A DNA stretch of 64,000 bases. Source: Candidimonas nitroreducens. Lineage in GTDB: Bacteria; Pseudomonadota; Gammaproteobacteria; Burkholderiales; Burkholderiaceae_B. Under the pieces are notes generated by a model. That model was not told the origin of the DNA. It saw only the letters and a list, made by a program, of their open reading frames with translations, and ran no database searches. This document shows, piece after piece, positions 8,195 to 20,266 of the stretch. Both the position numbers and the translations under genes were made by a program. Position 1 is the stretch's first letter; each line of letters starts with the position of its first letter. The stretch lies in the NCBI RefSeq assembly GCF_002209565.1, contig NZ_NJIH01000001.1, forward strand, positions 186,001 through 250,000, given 5' to 3'.

Positions 8195-8233
8195 CATTTG
8201 GGTGCCATATTATCGACGGCGATGTAGATTCAA

Positions 8234-8242
8234 TGTTAAAAT
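8234..8242 (+). promoter_or_regulatory. Extended -10 promoter of the mutS-like/eno operon
   Basis: TGT followed by TAAAAT (8237-8242) is an extended -10 element with five of six matches. No good -35 lies 17 bp upstream, as is common for extended -10 promoters. The start would fall about 8249, exactly where fluoride aptamer 3 begins. Confidence 0.5.
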
Positions 8243-8248
8243 GCGCAC

Positions 8249-8303
8249 AAGGAGATGGCATTCCTCCTTCAACCGCTGATCCCATCGGCTGATGATGCCT
8301 ACG
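8249..8303 (+). ncRNA. Fluoride riboswitch aptamer 3 (mutS-like/eno operon)
   Basis: GGAGATGGCATTCCTCC (8251-8267) is followed by AACCGC and GGCTGATGATGCCTACG (8287-8303), a nearly textbook crcB motif. A 44-aa frame with AGGAGA (8315-8320) begins 22 bp after it. The aptamer segment CTCCT (8264-8268) is complementary to that AGGAG, so an alternative fold could hide the ribosome site when fluoride is absent. The aptamer is seen directly; the switching model is inferred. Confidence 0.94.
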
Positions 8304-8325
8304 AAGCTCTGACCAGGAGATCGTA

Positions 8326-8460
8326 ATGCTTCATGCAGCCAGTCAATTCCAGTTCCTGTCCCATTCCCCATCGATTTTGTTCGGCTCGGCCTTGCTGCTA
8401 GTGGGGCCGTGGTATCGGCTTTTCAAATACTCCAGAACACGCAACTCCAAACGAGCATAG
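8326..8460 (+). CDS. Possible 44-aa fluoride-regulated membrane peptide
   Basis: ATG 8326 has an ideal ribosome site, AGGAGA at 8315-8320, five bases upstream, and the frame closes at TAG 8458-8460. The peptide has a hydrophobic stretch (SILFGSALLLVGPW) and a basic tail (KYSRTRNSKRA), the make-up of a small single-pass membrane protein. It is the first frame after fluoride aptamer 3, 122 bp before the first MutS-like gene. I do not recognise a family. It may be a real small protein or a leader that couples translation to the switch. Confidence 0.4.
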   Translation: MLHAASQFQFLSHSPSILFGSALLLVGPWYRLFKYSRTRNSKRA

Positions 8461-8582
8461 TGAACATGCCGTTCGCGTCGCCAAACCGGCGATTCGAGGG
8501 TTCGCGGCTGCGGCGTACTGCCTGTTTGCAGGGCGGGGCATGCCAACGTGTGTCGCCGACCTGGGCCTGAAGGGGAAAGGCT

Positions 8583-10114
8583 ATGGATTTCAACAGCATA
8601 CTGTTCCAGCAGGCTGATGCGGGCCTGCGGCTGCAGGCTTTGCCCGTGCCCGACTTTTTTACCGATCTGAGCTTGGACAAGATCGTCGCCACGGTGATTG
8701 CCGGCAAGGAAGCATACGACCTCGCGCCCTTTTTCCGCGCACCGCTGGACGACCTGGCGGCCATACGCTATCGCAACGAGATCATGCGGGATCTCGATGG
8801 CGGCGTGTTGATCGATCATGTACGCACTTTCGCGCAGGCGATGCGCGACATGCGCGAGCGGCTGCTGCAGGCCGAGAAGCTCTACTACAAGTACCAAAAG
8901 CAGTGGTGGTTTCTCGATGCGGTACGCGCATACTGCGACGGCGTTACCGCCTTCGCCCGCGATGTCGAAGCTGCGCAGCCGCAGTCGGCGGGCATGTCGG
9001 CCTGGCGTAATTACCTGGCCTCTTATGTGCAAGGCCCGGTCTTCCGATCCTTGCAGCAGCAGACGGCCGCGCTCATGATCGATCTGGCGGCGGTGCGCTA
9101 CTGCATGCACATTCATGGCGATACGATCGAAGTCCTGCCTTATGCCGAAGAGCCCGACTACAGCGCAATCGTCGAGCAGACCTTCGAGAAGTTCAAGCTG
9201 GGCGCCGTCAAGGACTACCGCGTCAAGTTTCCCGCCTGGCCCGACATGAACCACGTGGAGGCGCAGGTGCTGGATCTCGTGGCGCAACGCAATCCCGAGG
9301 TGTTCGCGCGGCTGGATGCGTATTGCGAGTCGAACAAGGGCTATCTGGATGCCGTGGTTGCGCGCTTCGACCGCGAGGTGCAGTTCTATGTGGCCTGGCT
9401 GGAGCACCTCGCCCGCCTGCGTGGCGCCGGCCTGAAGTTCTGCTATGCCGAGATGTCCGACACCGATAAGTCGCTGCGCAGCGACGAGGGCTTCGACATG
9501 GCGCTGGCCTACAAGCTGGTGCAGGACGGCACGCCCGTGGTGTGCAACGACTTCCACCTCGAAGGCATGGAACGCATCTTCATCGTGTCGGGGCCCAACA
9601 ACGGCGGCAAGACCACGTTTTCCAGGACATTCGGCCAGCTGCACTACCTGGCCAGCTTGGGCTGCATGGTGGCGGGTAGCCGCGCCAGGCTGTTCCTGCC
9701 GGATCGCATCTACACGCACTACGAACGGGAAGAAAACATCAAGAACCTGCGCGGCAAGCTACAGGACGACCTGGTGCGCATACACGGCATCCTGCAGAAG
9801 GCGACGCCGCGCAGCATTGTGATCATGAACGAAATCTTCACATCGACCACGACGCAAGACGCGCTGGCCCTGAGCCGCAGCGTGCTGGAGCACCTTATCG
9901 AGCAGGACATCATCGCGGTCTGCGTTACCTTCCTGGACGAGCTGGGCGCACTCAGCGACACCATCGTCAGCATGTCCAGCACGATCGTTCCCGACAACCC
10001 CGCGCAGCGCACCTACAAGGTCGTGCGCAAACAGCCCGACGGGCTGGCCTACGCGCTGTCCATCGCCGAAAAGTATCGGCTGACCTACGCCTTGCTGAAA
10101 GAGCGGCTGCCATC

Positions 10115-10118
<4 letters not shown>
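8583..10118 (+). CDS. MutS-like ATPase A (no mismatch-recognition domain)
   Basis: The 511-aa protein carries the C-terminal ATPase of the MutS family: Walker A GPNNGGKTTF (337-346), and a Walker B region SIVIMNEIF with Glu417. The N-terminal half is helical, like the MutS core/lever, and the mismatch-recognition domain of true MutS (about 850 aa) is absent. It is thus related to MutS2/MutS-like proteins rather than a repair MutS. GGGGAAAGG precedes the start. It overlaps the second MutS-like gene by 4 bp (ATGA), which suggests a heterodimer, since MutS ATPases work as dimers. Control by fluoride comes from the upstream riboswitch. Its target is unknown. Confidence 0.82.
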
Positions 10119-12986
<2,868 letters not shown>

Positions 12987-13034
12987 TCGGCCGACAACTG
13001 CGGGCCAGAACAAGCAACAGGGAAACACCACGCC

Positions 13035-14372
13035 ATGGAAGATGGGCCAACCGACATCGAGACGCGGCAAAAGCGCAGCGGCTCGCGGGCGGCGAGCAGC
13101 AGCCCCGGTTCGGGCTGCGAAGTTTGCAGGCAGATGAGGGAGGCTCACGACAAGTACCTGGCACGCCTGCGCCGCGATGGCCGCGTGCGGCGCGGATTGA
13201 CCCGGGCGTTGGTGTCCAGTATGGGATTCTGTCCCGGCCACGAGCAATTGCTGCGCAGCGATCCTGAATTGTGCGACTGGGTCGGCCTGCGCATCGACGA
13301 AGCCCGCAAAGAGTTCGCGCTGCTGCTGAACCGGGCTCGCCTGCAGGACGAGGTGCTGCAGGAAATTGTGTTCGGTGCCCGCAGACACTGCCCCGCGTGC
13401 CTGTATTGCCGGCGCTTCGCGGGGCAGTGCATCTCCCGCAAGCTGAGGGATATCCAGTCGGGGCGGGCAAGGGTGTCGACCCTGCTGTCCGGGCAGCTAT
13501 GCTTCGAGCATGCGCGCCAGCTGGTTCAGCGCTGCGATAATGGTGACCTCAAGAAGCGCCTGTTACGAGCCTTGCGCCGCAAAGGCAAGGCCATAGTCGA
13601 GCGCATGCGGGCCGCTGAGGTTAGCGGAGCAGATGCAGGCGGCGGCCTAGACGGTTCGACGGTGGCATTGGTGGAATATGCGTTGGATACACTGCGAGCC
13701 GTGCCCGGTGCAACACAAGAGCCAAGTGCGGCCATGGCATCCAGCCAGAGCGAGGCTTTGGGCGAAGGCGGGGCGCCTGCGCCTGGCGGCGTGCCTATGT
13801 GGAAGCCCCCGTGCCCGATCTGCTGTGTGCTGTGGCACGCCCGGGCAAGCTGGCTGGACGCGGTGAGTTCCACCATACATCTGGAGCAGCCAGCATGGTT
13901 GGCGCTACCGACTTGTGCCGAACATCTGGAAATCTGCCTGCCCAGAGAAACGTCGGCCGGCCAGCTAATGCTGGTTCGTGTGTATATGGACGCTGCTTTC
14001 GCTGCCTGGCGCAAGCCAAAGACCGTCTCGGCGCCAGTGAAGAAACGCCCGCGCAGCTCCCTGCGCTGGTTCGACCCTCCTGCGCGACCTGGTGCCGAGA
14101 CATCTGCCAGCACCTCTGTTGCGCAGAATGCGCCGCGGCCAACAGATGAGCGTGAAGAGCCTTTTTCCGACATGAGTTTGCGTTGCCCGGCTTGCCGGAT
14201 CATGGACATTGCCGTACGTGGCGCCGTGGCGTCATGGCTGAGCACTTTCGCTTCGGCCTCGTCGGCAGGGCAGAGCGATCTGACGCGGCAGTTGTGCTTC
14301 AAGCACTTGGCCGAGGTTTTGATCTACGCGCCACAGCAGAGCCTGCAGACGCGCATTCTTTCATATTTGTGA
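13035..14372 (+). CDS. Unknown protein with four CxxC-CxxH modules
   Basis: I do not recognise this 445-aa protein. It contains four evenly built modules, CxxC, a spacer of 30-34 residues, then CxxH. They are C28/C31-C66/H69, C119/C122-C156/H159, C260/C263-C294/H297 and C384/C387-C421/H424. Each looks like a small zinc (or other metal) site, with the CxxH normally preceded by an aromatic or Leu and followed by a Leu. The linkers are Ala/Pro/Ser-rich and low-complexity. No signal peptide or membrane helix is visible. It starts 48 bp after eno, so it is likely the last gene of the fluoride-riboswitch operon. A metal-binding scaffold is a guess from the ligands alone. Confidence 0.72.
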   Translation: MEDGPTDIETRQKRSGSRAASSSPGSGCEVCRQMREAHDKYLARLRRDGRVRRGLTRALVSSMGFCPGHEQLLRSDPELCDWVGLRIDEARKEFALLLNRARLQDEVLQEIVFGARRHCPACLYCRRFAGQCISRKLRDIQSGRARVSTLLSGQLCFEHARQLVQRCDNGDLKKRLLRALRRKGKAIVERMRAAEVSGADAGGGLDGSTVALVEYALDTLRAVPGATQEPSAAMASSQSEALGEGGAPAPGGVPMWKPPCPICCVLWHARASWLDAVSSTIHLEQPAWLALPTCAEHLEICLPRETSAGQLMLVRVYMDAAFAAWRKPKTVSAPVKKRPRSSLRWFDPPARPGAETSASTSVAQNAPRPTDEREEPFSDMSLRCPACRIMDIAVRGAVASWLSTFASASSAGQSDLTRQLCFKHLAEVLIYAPQQSLQTRILSYL

Positions 14373-14373
14373 G

Positions 14374-14388
14374 TGCTTTACGAAAGCA
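14374..14388 (+). terminator. Short hairpin after the fluoride operon
   Basis: TGCTTT and AAAGCA pair around ACG, immediately after the stop of the CxxC-CxxH gene, followed by TTGTTG. Stem and tail are both short, so it is at best a weak stop. Confidence 0.3.
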
Positions 14389-14509
14389 TTGTTGCCACAA
14401 AGGGTGAGCCGGCACATTGGTTCGCGGCGCGGTTACATCGCGTGGAGCCGCTATGTGCCTCTGTCGGGCTGGGCACCCTGCGCGCGGCAGCGACGCCGCG
14501 CCAGTCCGC

Positions 14510-15325
14510 TCAGTGAATGATCAGCACTAGCGCCCCGATCGCCCAGCAGTAGAAAGCGAAGGGCCGCATGGCGTCGACTTCGTTGCGCTTGAACCAGCTC
14601 ATCAGGGCCCAGACGCTCAGATACGCGACCACGCCGGCCACCAGCGCGCCGAGCAGGGCGGTGTACATGACCTGCGCGCCGGCCTGGTGCGCTAGCTTGG
14701 GAATTTCCAGGATGCTGGCCCCGGCGATGATCGGGGTGGCCAGCAGCATGGAGTAGCGGGCCGCGGCGCCGTGGTTCAGGCCGGCCCAGAAGCCGGCGAC
14801 CATGCTGGCCCCCGAGCGGGAAAAGCCCGGTATCAGCGCGAGCGACTGGGCCAGGCCTATGCCCAGGGCCTGCGGCAGGCTGAGTTCGGTCAGTTCGCGG
14901 GTGCCGCGGCCGCGCACCTTTTCGCCCACGAACAGGATCACGCCGTTGACGATCAGGAACACGGCGGCGGAAGTCACGTCGGAAAATATGCCTTTCAGGG
15001 CTTTCTCGAAGATCAGCCCGATCAGCGCGGCGGGCACCGTGCCCACCACCACCAGCAGCAGTTCGCGCCGCGCCACGGGGTCGCGCCCGCCCAGGACGCT
15101 GCGGGCGAAGGCGATCCAGTCCTTGCGGAAGTACAGCAGCAGGGCGACGGCGGTACCCAGGTGCAGCATCACTACCACGGGCAGGAAATGCACCTTGAGA
15201 AATTCGGGCGTGAGATTCCAGCCGAAGGCCCAGGGCGTCAGCACCGCGTGGGCCACGCTGGAAATGGGGAACAGCTCGCTGATGCCTTGCACGATGGCGA
15301 GCAGAATGATCTGGAAATGGGACAT
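14510..15325 (-). CDS. uppP: Undecaprenyl-diphosphatase (BacA/UppP)
   Basis: The 271-aa, multi-pass inner-membrane protein is UppP. It dephosphorylates undecaprenyl pyrophosphate to recycle the lipid carrier for peptidoglycan and confers bacitracin tolerance. Signature one, QGISELFPISSVAH, is at residues 13-26, and signature two, PGFSRSGASM, at 166-175. I chose ATG 15325 because homologues begin with this short MSHF-type start before the first helix; an in-frame start at 15433 adds 36 non-hydrophobic residues. It stands alone on the minus strand, convergent with the fluoride operon. Family assignment is firm; E. coli-type genomes often carry more than one such phosphatase. Confidence 0.92.
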   Translation of the reverse strand: MSHFQIILLAIVQGISELFPISSVAHAVLTPWAFGWNLTPEFLKVHFLPVVVMLHLGTAVALLLYFRKDWIAFARSVLGGRDPVARRELLLVVVGTVPAALIGLIFEKALKGIFSDVTSAAVFLIVNGVILFVGEKVRGRGTRELTELSLPQALGIGLAQSLALIPGFSRSGASMVAGFWAGLNHGAAARYSMLLATPIIAGASILEIPKLAHQAGAQVMYTALLGALVAGVVAYLSVWALMSWFKRNEVDAMRPFAFYCWAIGALVLIIH

Positions 15326-15923
15326 GGGGCGGTCGGATGGATTCGGGTTGCGGCATTGTAGCGGCCCCGGGCTTCGCCAATTATTGCCGAAAGTAAATGG
15401 GTTGTTTCCCGTGGCCGGGTGGTCGATTTCCATCTGTGCGGCAGTTCAGGCGGCGTGTGCAGCGCTCGAGAGGCGCATACATATATAGATATATAGGCGT
15501 CGGCGGCCGCCCGTGCGAAGACTCGAGGCCGCAGGCCCGGCCCATGAGTCCCCTCAGGGTGTAAACGTACCCGTGTTTACCCTAGGGTTGGGCTTTCGCC
15601 GCACGCCTGTCATTTTTGAAGGCTACCCTGCTAAGCCGCACGGATATTGGCTCCGGGCAGTTTCCCACGTTTTCGCACATAATTTCACTAATGTTGCACG
15701 GATGTGCAATATCTCGTATAGTCGCCATGCGATTTTGCACGGTCATTTCCGCAAGAGCCCGTCGTTCCATGCCATGAGGGGGGCACGGGTACCGTTATTT
15801 CACTTACTGCCGGCGCACCCGGCCGCGTTGCGGAAGGGCGGGCCGGCGGCGTATGCGGCCCAGCCGCAAGTCACTCGCTACGCGCCGCCGCATCCTGGCG
15901 GGACTAGGCACAAGGAGACCTTC
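15326..15923 (+). promoter_or_regulatory. Long control region between uppP and ugpB
   Basis: About 600 bp without a gene. It contains an AT run (ATATATAGATATATAG, 15481-15496), an inverted repeat GTAAAC / GTTTAC (15561-15580) of unknown role, and the ugpB operator-promoter described separately. The reading frame of the binding protein is open through much of this stretch, but it contains the promoter and lacks a signal-peptide-like start, so I do not extend the gene into it. Confidence 0.6.
15673..15722 (+). promoter_or_regulatory. ugpB promoter with paired TTGCAC operators
   Basis: TTGCACGGATGTGCAA (15694-15709) is a perfect interrupted palindrome. Its TTGCAC is also the -35, with TATAGT (15717-15722) 17 bp on. 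A weaker copy begins 21 bp upstream (15673-15688), and a half-site TTGCAC lies at 15735-15740. The glpD promoter has the same arrangement. Overlap with the -35 suggests repression; the SorC-family regulator at 21731 is the best local candidate. Confidence 0.65.
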
Positions 15924-17234
15924 ATGCGTTTCAATTTCAAACCCCTGGCAGCCGCAACACTGATGATGGCAGCCGCGGGCTCCGCACATGCCACCACCGA
16001 AATAACCTGGTGGTATTCGAACACCGGTGCGCTGAGCGACCGCATCCAGAACATGGTTGCCGATTTCAACAAGAGCCAGTCCGACTACAAGGTCAAAGCC
16101 ATTTACAAGGGCGGCTACGACGAATCGATGTCGGCGGCAATCGCGGCCTACCGGGCCGGCAACGCGCCCAACATCCTGCAGGTGTTCGAGGTCGGCACCG
16201 CCACCATGATGCACGCCAAGGGCGCCATCGTTTCCGTCACCAAGCTGATGAAAGATGCCGGCGAGAAATTCGACCCGAAGGCTTATGTGCCGGCTGTGGC
16301 CAGCTACTACACCACCAACAAGGGTGAAATGCTGTCGCTGCCATTCAACAGCTCGACCACGGTGTTCTTCTACAACAAGGATCTGTTCGCCAAGGCCGGG
16401 CTCGACCCTGAAAAGCCGCCTGTCACCTGGAAGGACGTGGAGGCCGATGCCAAGAAGCTCAAGGCCGCCGGCGTCGAATGCCCGTTCACCACTTCGTGGC
16501 AGTCCTGGGTTCAGCTGGAAAGCTTCTCGGCCTGGCACAACGTCGCCTTCGCCAGCAAAGACAATGGCATGGGCGGCCTGGATGCGCGGCTGGAATTCAA
16601 CAGCCCGCTGCACGTGCGCCATATCCAGAACCTGGCGAACTGGGCCAAGCAGGGCCTGTTCGTTTATTCCGGCCGCAAGACCGAGGGCGATTCCAAGTTC
16701 TACACGGGCAAGTGCGCGATGCTGACTTCGTCCAGCGCCACTTACGGCAATGTGGTCAAGAACGCGCAATTCAAGTTCGGCGTTTCGCCGCTGCCGTACT
16801 ACGCCGACGTCAAGGGCGCGCCGCAGAACACGGTGATAGGCGGCGCCTCGCTGTGGGTCATGAGCGGCAAGAAGCCGGATGAATACAAGGGCGTGGCCAA
16901 GTTCTTCGCCTACCTGTCCAAGCCTGAAGTACAAGCGGCATGGCACCAGGGCACGGGCTATCTGCCGGCGACCATTGCGGCCTATGAGCTGACCAAGGAG
17001 TCGGGCTTCTACAAGACGCACCCGGGCACCGACGTCGCGGTCAAGCAGATGATCGTCAAGACCACCGACAAGTCGCGCGGCATCCGCCTGGGCAACTTCG
17101 TCCAGATCCGCGGCATCATCGACGAAGAGCTGGAAGGCGTCTGGGCCGGCAAGAAGACCCCCAAGCAGGCGCTGGACAGCGCCGTGGAACGCGGCAACAA
17201 GCTGCTGGTGCGCTTCCAGAAGGCCAACCAGTAA
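15924..17234 (+). CDS. ugpB: Glycerol-3-phosphate ABC transporter, binding protein
   Basis: The 436-aa periplasmic protein is the UgpB type, which captures sn-glycerol-3-phosphate or glycerophosphodiesters for the UgpABCE importer. It has a classic signal peptide (residues 1-23, ending SAHA) and then TTEITWWYSNTGALSDRI, typical of extracellular binding proteins of family 1. AAGGAG lies 7 bp before ATG 15924, which decides the start. It is first of ugpB-A-E-C. A GC-rich hairpin separates it from ugpA, a usual way to keep binding protein in excess. Nearby glycerophosphodiesterase and glpD support the substrate assignment. Confidence 0.9.
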   Translation: MRFNFKPLAAATLMMAAAGSAHATTEITWWYSNTGALSDRIQNMVADFNKSQSDYKVKAIYKGGYDESMSAAIAAYRAGNAPNILQVFEVGTATMMHAKGAIVSVTKLMKDAGEKFDPKAYVPAVASYYTTNKGEMLSLPFNSSTTVFFYNKDLFAKAGLDPEKPPVTWKDVEADAKKLKAAGVECPFTTSWQSWVQLESFSAWHNVAFASKDNGMGGLDARLEFNSPLHVRHIQNLANWAKQGLFVYSGRKTEGDSKFYTGKCAMLTSSSATYGNVVKNAQFKFGVSPLPYYADVKGAPQNTVIGGASLWVMSGKKPDEYKGVAKFFAYLSKPEVQAAWHQGTGYLPATIAAYELTKESGFYKTHPGTDVAVKQMIVKTTDKSRGIRLGNFVQIRGIIDEELEGVWAGKKTPKQALDSAVERGNKLLVRFQKANQ

Positions 17235-17266
17235 GCTCCGCGCCGCAGGCGCCGGCCACCGCCCCG

Positions 17267-17286
17267 CGCCGCCCATCCGGGCGGCG
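17267..17286 (+). other. Hairpin between ugpB and ugpA
   Basis: CGCCGCCC and GGGCGGCG pair perfectly around ATCC, 33 bp after the ugpB stop. Without a T-run it is more likely a 3' stabiliser or partial stop that raises ugpB over the permease genes. Confidence 0.45.
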
Positions 17287-17351
17287 TGGCGCGCGCGGCG
17301 GCCCGGCGTCCGACGATACTTCGCGTCGCCGCGCTTTATTGAATATTCGCC

Positions 17352-18236
17352 ATGGAAAAACGCGCCCGCTTCAAATCCCACTGGCTGCCGTACGCATTGG
17401 TCGCTCCGCAGATCATCGTATCGCTGGTGTTCTTCTTCTGGCCCGCTATCGAGGCCTTGTACCAATCGGTGCTGATGCAGGATGCGTTCGGGCTTTCCTC
17501 GCAGTTCGCCGGCCTGGATAATTTCCGCGACCTGCTGCAGGACAGCAGCTACCTCGCGTCGTTCAAGACCACGGCCATTTTTTCCGTATGCGTCGCATTT
17601 CTCGGCATGACGCTGTCGATGATCCTGGCGGCTTTCGCCGACCGGGCCTTGCGCGGTTCGGCGTTCTATCGCACGCTCTTGATCTGGCCCTACGCGGTGG
17701 CGCCGGTGGTAGTAGGGACGCTGTGGGCCTTCATGCTGTCGCCGGGGCTGGGCATCATCGCCGTGGCGCTGGAACACATCGGCATCCATTGGGACAGCGT
17801 GCTCAACGGCACCGATGCGATGATCCTGATCGTGATCGCCGCCATCTGGAAGCAGCTCAGCTACAACTTCCTGTTTTTCCTGGCGGGCCTGCAGTCGATT
17901 CCGAAGTCCCTGGTCGAGGCGGCGGCCATCGACGGCGCGGGGCCGGTGAAGCGCTTCGTCACCATCGTCTTCCCGCTGCTGTCGCCCACCACCTTCTTCC
18001 TGCTGGTCATGAACGTCGTCTATGCGTTCTTTGACACCTTCGGGATCATCGACGCCACCACGCAGGGCGGGCCACAGAAAGACACCCAGATCCTGGTCTA
18101 CAAGGTGTTCTTCGACGGTTTCCGCGGCGGCGACATCGGCAGCTCGGCGGCGCAGTCGGTAATTTTGATGGCCGTAGTGATCACGCTGACGGTGCTGCAG
18201 TTCAAGTACGTCGAACGCAAGGTACAGTATTCATGA
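17352..18236 (+). CDS. ugpA: Glycerol-3-phosphate ABC transporter, permease
   Basis: The 294-aa, six-helix permease of the MalF/UgpA type has the coupling-loop motif [14 protein letters not shown] near residue 190 (EAA-x3-G), which contacts the UgpC ATPase. It begins with [11 protein letters not shown], a short cytoplasmic start matching UgpA. It lies 117 bp after ugpB, followed by ugpE and ugpC. It imports glycerol-3-phosphate across the inner membrane together with UgpE. Assignment rests on order in a ugpBAEC cluster and on the permease motif. Confidence 0.9.
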   Translation: MEKRARFKSHWLPYALVAPQIIVSLVFFFWPAIEALYQSVLMQDAFGLSSQFAGLDNFRDLLQDSSYLASFKTTAIFSVCVAFLGMTLSMILAAFADRALRGSAFYRTLLIWPYAVAPVVVGTLWAFMLSPGLGIIAVALEHIGIHWDSVLNGTDAMILIVIAAIWKQLSYNFLFFLAGLQSIPKSLVEAAAIDGAGPVKRFVTIVFPLLSPTTFFLLVMNVVYAFFDTFGIIDATTQGGPQKDTQILVYKVFFDGFRGGDIGSSAAQSVILMAVVITLTVLQFKYVERKVQYS

Positions 18237-18339
18237 GGAATCGAGTCATGAAATTTTTATCGGTTCCATGCGGCGGCAAGGGGCTTGTGCGCCGCGCCGC
18301 AGGGTATGCAAGGCGGTTCGCCGCGCAGGGCAGGGCAGC

Positions 18340-19191
18340 ATGATCGAACGCCGCCCCGTGCTCGATTTCGTCGGCCATCTGGTGCTGCTGTGCGGCGCCG
18401 CGCTGGTCGCGTTCCCTCTGTATATTGCATTCGTGGCCAGCACCCAGAGCGCCGAGCAGGCGGCCCAGGCGCCTTTGTCGCTGATACCGGGAACCCAGCT
18501 CATCCACAATTACGTGCAGGTGTTCGTCAGCGGCTCGTCGGGACACGTCGACGTGGGCTCGATCGGCCGCATGATGTGGGTCAGCCTGGTGTCGGCCCTG
18601 GGCATCGCGTTCGGCAAGATCGCAATCTCGATGCTGTCGGCGTTCGCGCTGGTGTATTTCCGCTTTCGCGGGCGCAGCGTGGTGTTCTGGCTGATTTTCC
18701 TGACCCTGATGCTGCCCATCGAGGTGCGCATCACGCCGACCTACCAAGTGGTGTCCGACCTGGGCATGCTCAACAGCTACGCCGGCCTGACGATACCGCT
18801 GATCGCCTCGGCCACCGCCACCTTTTTGTTCCGCCAGTTCTTCCTGACCGTGCCGGAAGAGCTGGCCGAGGCCGCGCGCATCGACGGCGCGGGCCCGATG
18901 CGCTTCTTCAAGGACGTGCTCTGGCCGCTGTCGCGCACCAATCTGGTGGCGCTGTTCGTCATCATGTTCATCTATGGCTGGAATCAATACCTGTGGCCGT
19001 TGCTGGCGACCACCGACCAGAGCATGTACCCCATAGGCGTAGGCATCAAGCGCCTGATCTCGGGCGGCGACTCGGCGGTGGAATGGAACGTGGTGATGGC
19101 CACGCTGATACTGGCGATGCTGCCGCCGGGGCTGGTCGTGGTGTTCATGCAGAAATGGTTTGTTAAAGGGTTGGTCGATTCCGACAAATGA
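18340..19191 (+). CDS. ugpE: Glycerol-3-phosphate ABC transporter, permease
   Basis: The 283-aa, six-helix permease of the MalG/UgpE type has [14 protein letters not shown] as its coupling loop near residue 187. I chose ATG 18340 ([10 protein letters not shown]), preceded by CAGGGCAG; an in-frame ATG at 18268 would add 24 Arg-rich residues not expected in the family. It ends 1 bp before ugpC. It works as the second half of the UgpAE channel in the inner membrane. Confidence 0.9.
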   Translation: MIERRPVLDFVGHLVLLCGAALVAFPLYIAFVASTQSAEQAAQAPLSLIPGTQLIHNYVQVFVSGSSGHVDVGSIGRMMWVSLVSALGIAFGKIAISMLSAFALVYFRFRGRSVVFWLIFLTLMLPIEVRITPTYQVVSDLGMLNSYAGLTIPLIASATATFLFRQFFLTVPEELAEAARIDGAGPMRFFKDVLWPLSRTNLVALFVIMFIYGWNQYLWPLLATTDQSMYPIGVGIKRLISGGDSAVEWNVVMATLILAMLPPGLVVVFMQKWFVKGLVDSDK

Positions 19192-19192
19192 C

Positions 19193-20266
19193 ATGGCACA
19201 AGTACATCTGAAAAACGTCACCAAGTCGTACGGCAAGGGCGACAAGGCGCTCGAGGTCATACACGGCATTTCGGTAGATATCGCCGATGGTGAATTCGTC
19301 GTGATGGTGGGCCCTTCGGGCTGCGGCAAATCGACGCTGCTGCGCATGGTCGCCGGCCTGGAAGAAATCACCGGCGGGGAAGTCCTGATCGGCGAGCGCG
19401 TGGTCAACGAGCTGGAACCCAAGGATCGCGACATCGCGATGGTGTTCCAGAACTACGCCCTGTATCCGCACATGAGCGTCTACGACAATATGGCCTATGG
19501 CCTGAAGATTCGCCGCTTTTCCAAGGCGGACATCGAGCAGCGGGTGCGCAAGGCCGCGGAAATCCTCGAGCTGGCCACCTTGCTGCAGCGTACGCCGCGC
19601 CAGCTGTCGGGCGGCCAGCGCCAGCGGGTGGCCATGGGCCGCGCCATTGTGCGCGAGCCGGCAGTATTCCTGTTCGACGAACCCTTGTCCAATCTGGATG
19701 CCAAGCTGCGCGTGCAGATGCGCCTGGAAATCCAGAAAATGCACCGCACGCTGGGCACCACCAGCCTGTACGTGACGCACGACCAGGTCGAGGCCATGAC
19801 GCTGGGCCAGCGCATGATCGTCATGAATGCCGGCAACGCCGAGCAGATCGGCACACCGGTCGAGGTCTACGACAAGCCCACCAGCACCTTCGTGGCGGGG
19901 TTCATCGGCTCGCCGCCCATGAATCTGCTGAACGGCAAGGTCGAGAGCGACGGCAGCGGCTTCCTGGCGGGCGAGGGCAGTGTGATCCCGCTGGCGGCCG
20001 GCAGCCGGGCGCCACGGGGCCGCGAGTGCATACTGGGCCTGCGGCCCGAGCATCTGGTGCTGGGCCGGCCCGGCATGGCGCTGGTGGTAGAAATGGTAGA
20101 GGCGCTGGGCTCGGAACTGCTGGTGTACGGCAGGACGGGCGGGCAGTCCGTGGTGGTGCGTACCGCGGCCGGCACCCCTGTGGCCGTAGGCGACAAGGTT
20201 ACGGCCGGTTTCGAACCCGCCAGCGTTCACTGGTTCGATCCGCAGACGACGCGCCGGCTGGGCTAG
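19193..20266 (+). CDS. ugpC: Glycerol-3-phosphate ABC transporter, ATPase
   Basis: The 357-aa ATPase is of the UgpC/MalK class. It has Walker [10 protein letters not shown] (40-48), signature LSGGQRQR (138-145), Walker B with FLFDEP, and a C-terminal OB-type regulatory domain (about 240-357). It energises UgpAE. The start follows the ugpE stop by 1 bp. The stop codon TAG (20264-20266) forms the first three bases of a 270-bp palindromic element, so the element's insertion either created or preserved the present 3' end of the gene. Confidence 0.92.
   Translation: MAQVHLKNVTKSYGKGDKALEVIHGISVDIADGEFVVMVGPSGCGKSTLLRMVAGLEEITGGEVLIGERVVNELEPKDRDIAMVFQNYALYPHMSVYDNMAYGLKIRRFSKADIEQRVRKAAEILELATLLQRTPRQLSGGQRQRVAMGRAIVREPAVFLFDEPLSNLDAKLRVQMRLEIQKMHRTLGTTSLYVTHDQVEAMTLGQRMIVMNAGNAEQIGTPVEVYDKPTSTFVAGFIGSPPMNLLNGKVESDGSGFLAGEGSVIPLAAGSRAPRGRECILGLRPEHLVLGRPGMALVVEMVEALGSELLVYGRTGGQSVVVRTAAGTPVAVGDKVTAGFEPASVHWFDPQTTRRLG

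Noticed and set aside
15513-15923. Long N-terminal extension of the UgpB frame
   Set aside because: It would cover the promoter and operators and bury the signal peptide; AAGGAG before ATG 15924 gives the proper start.
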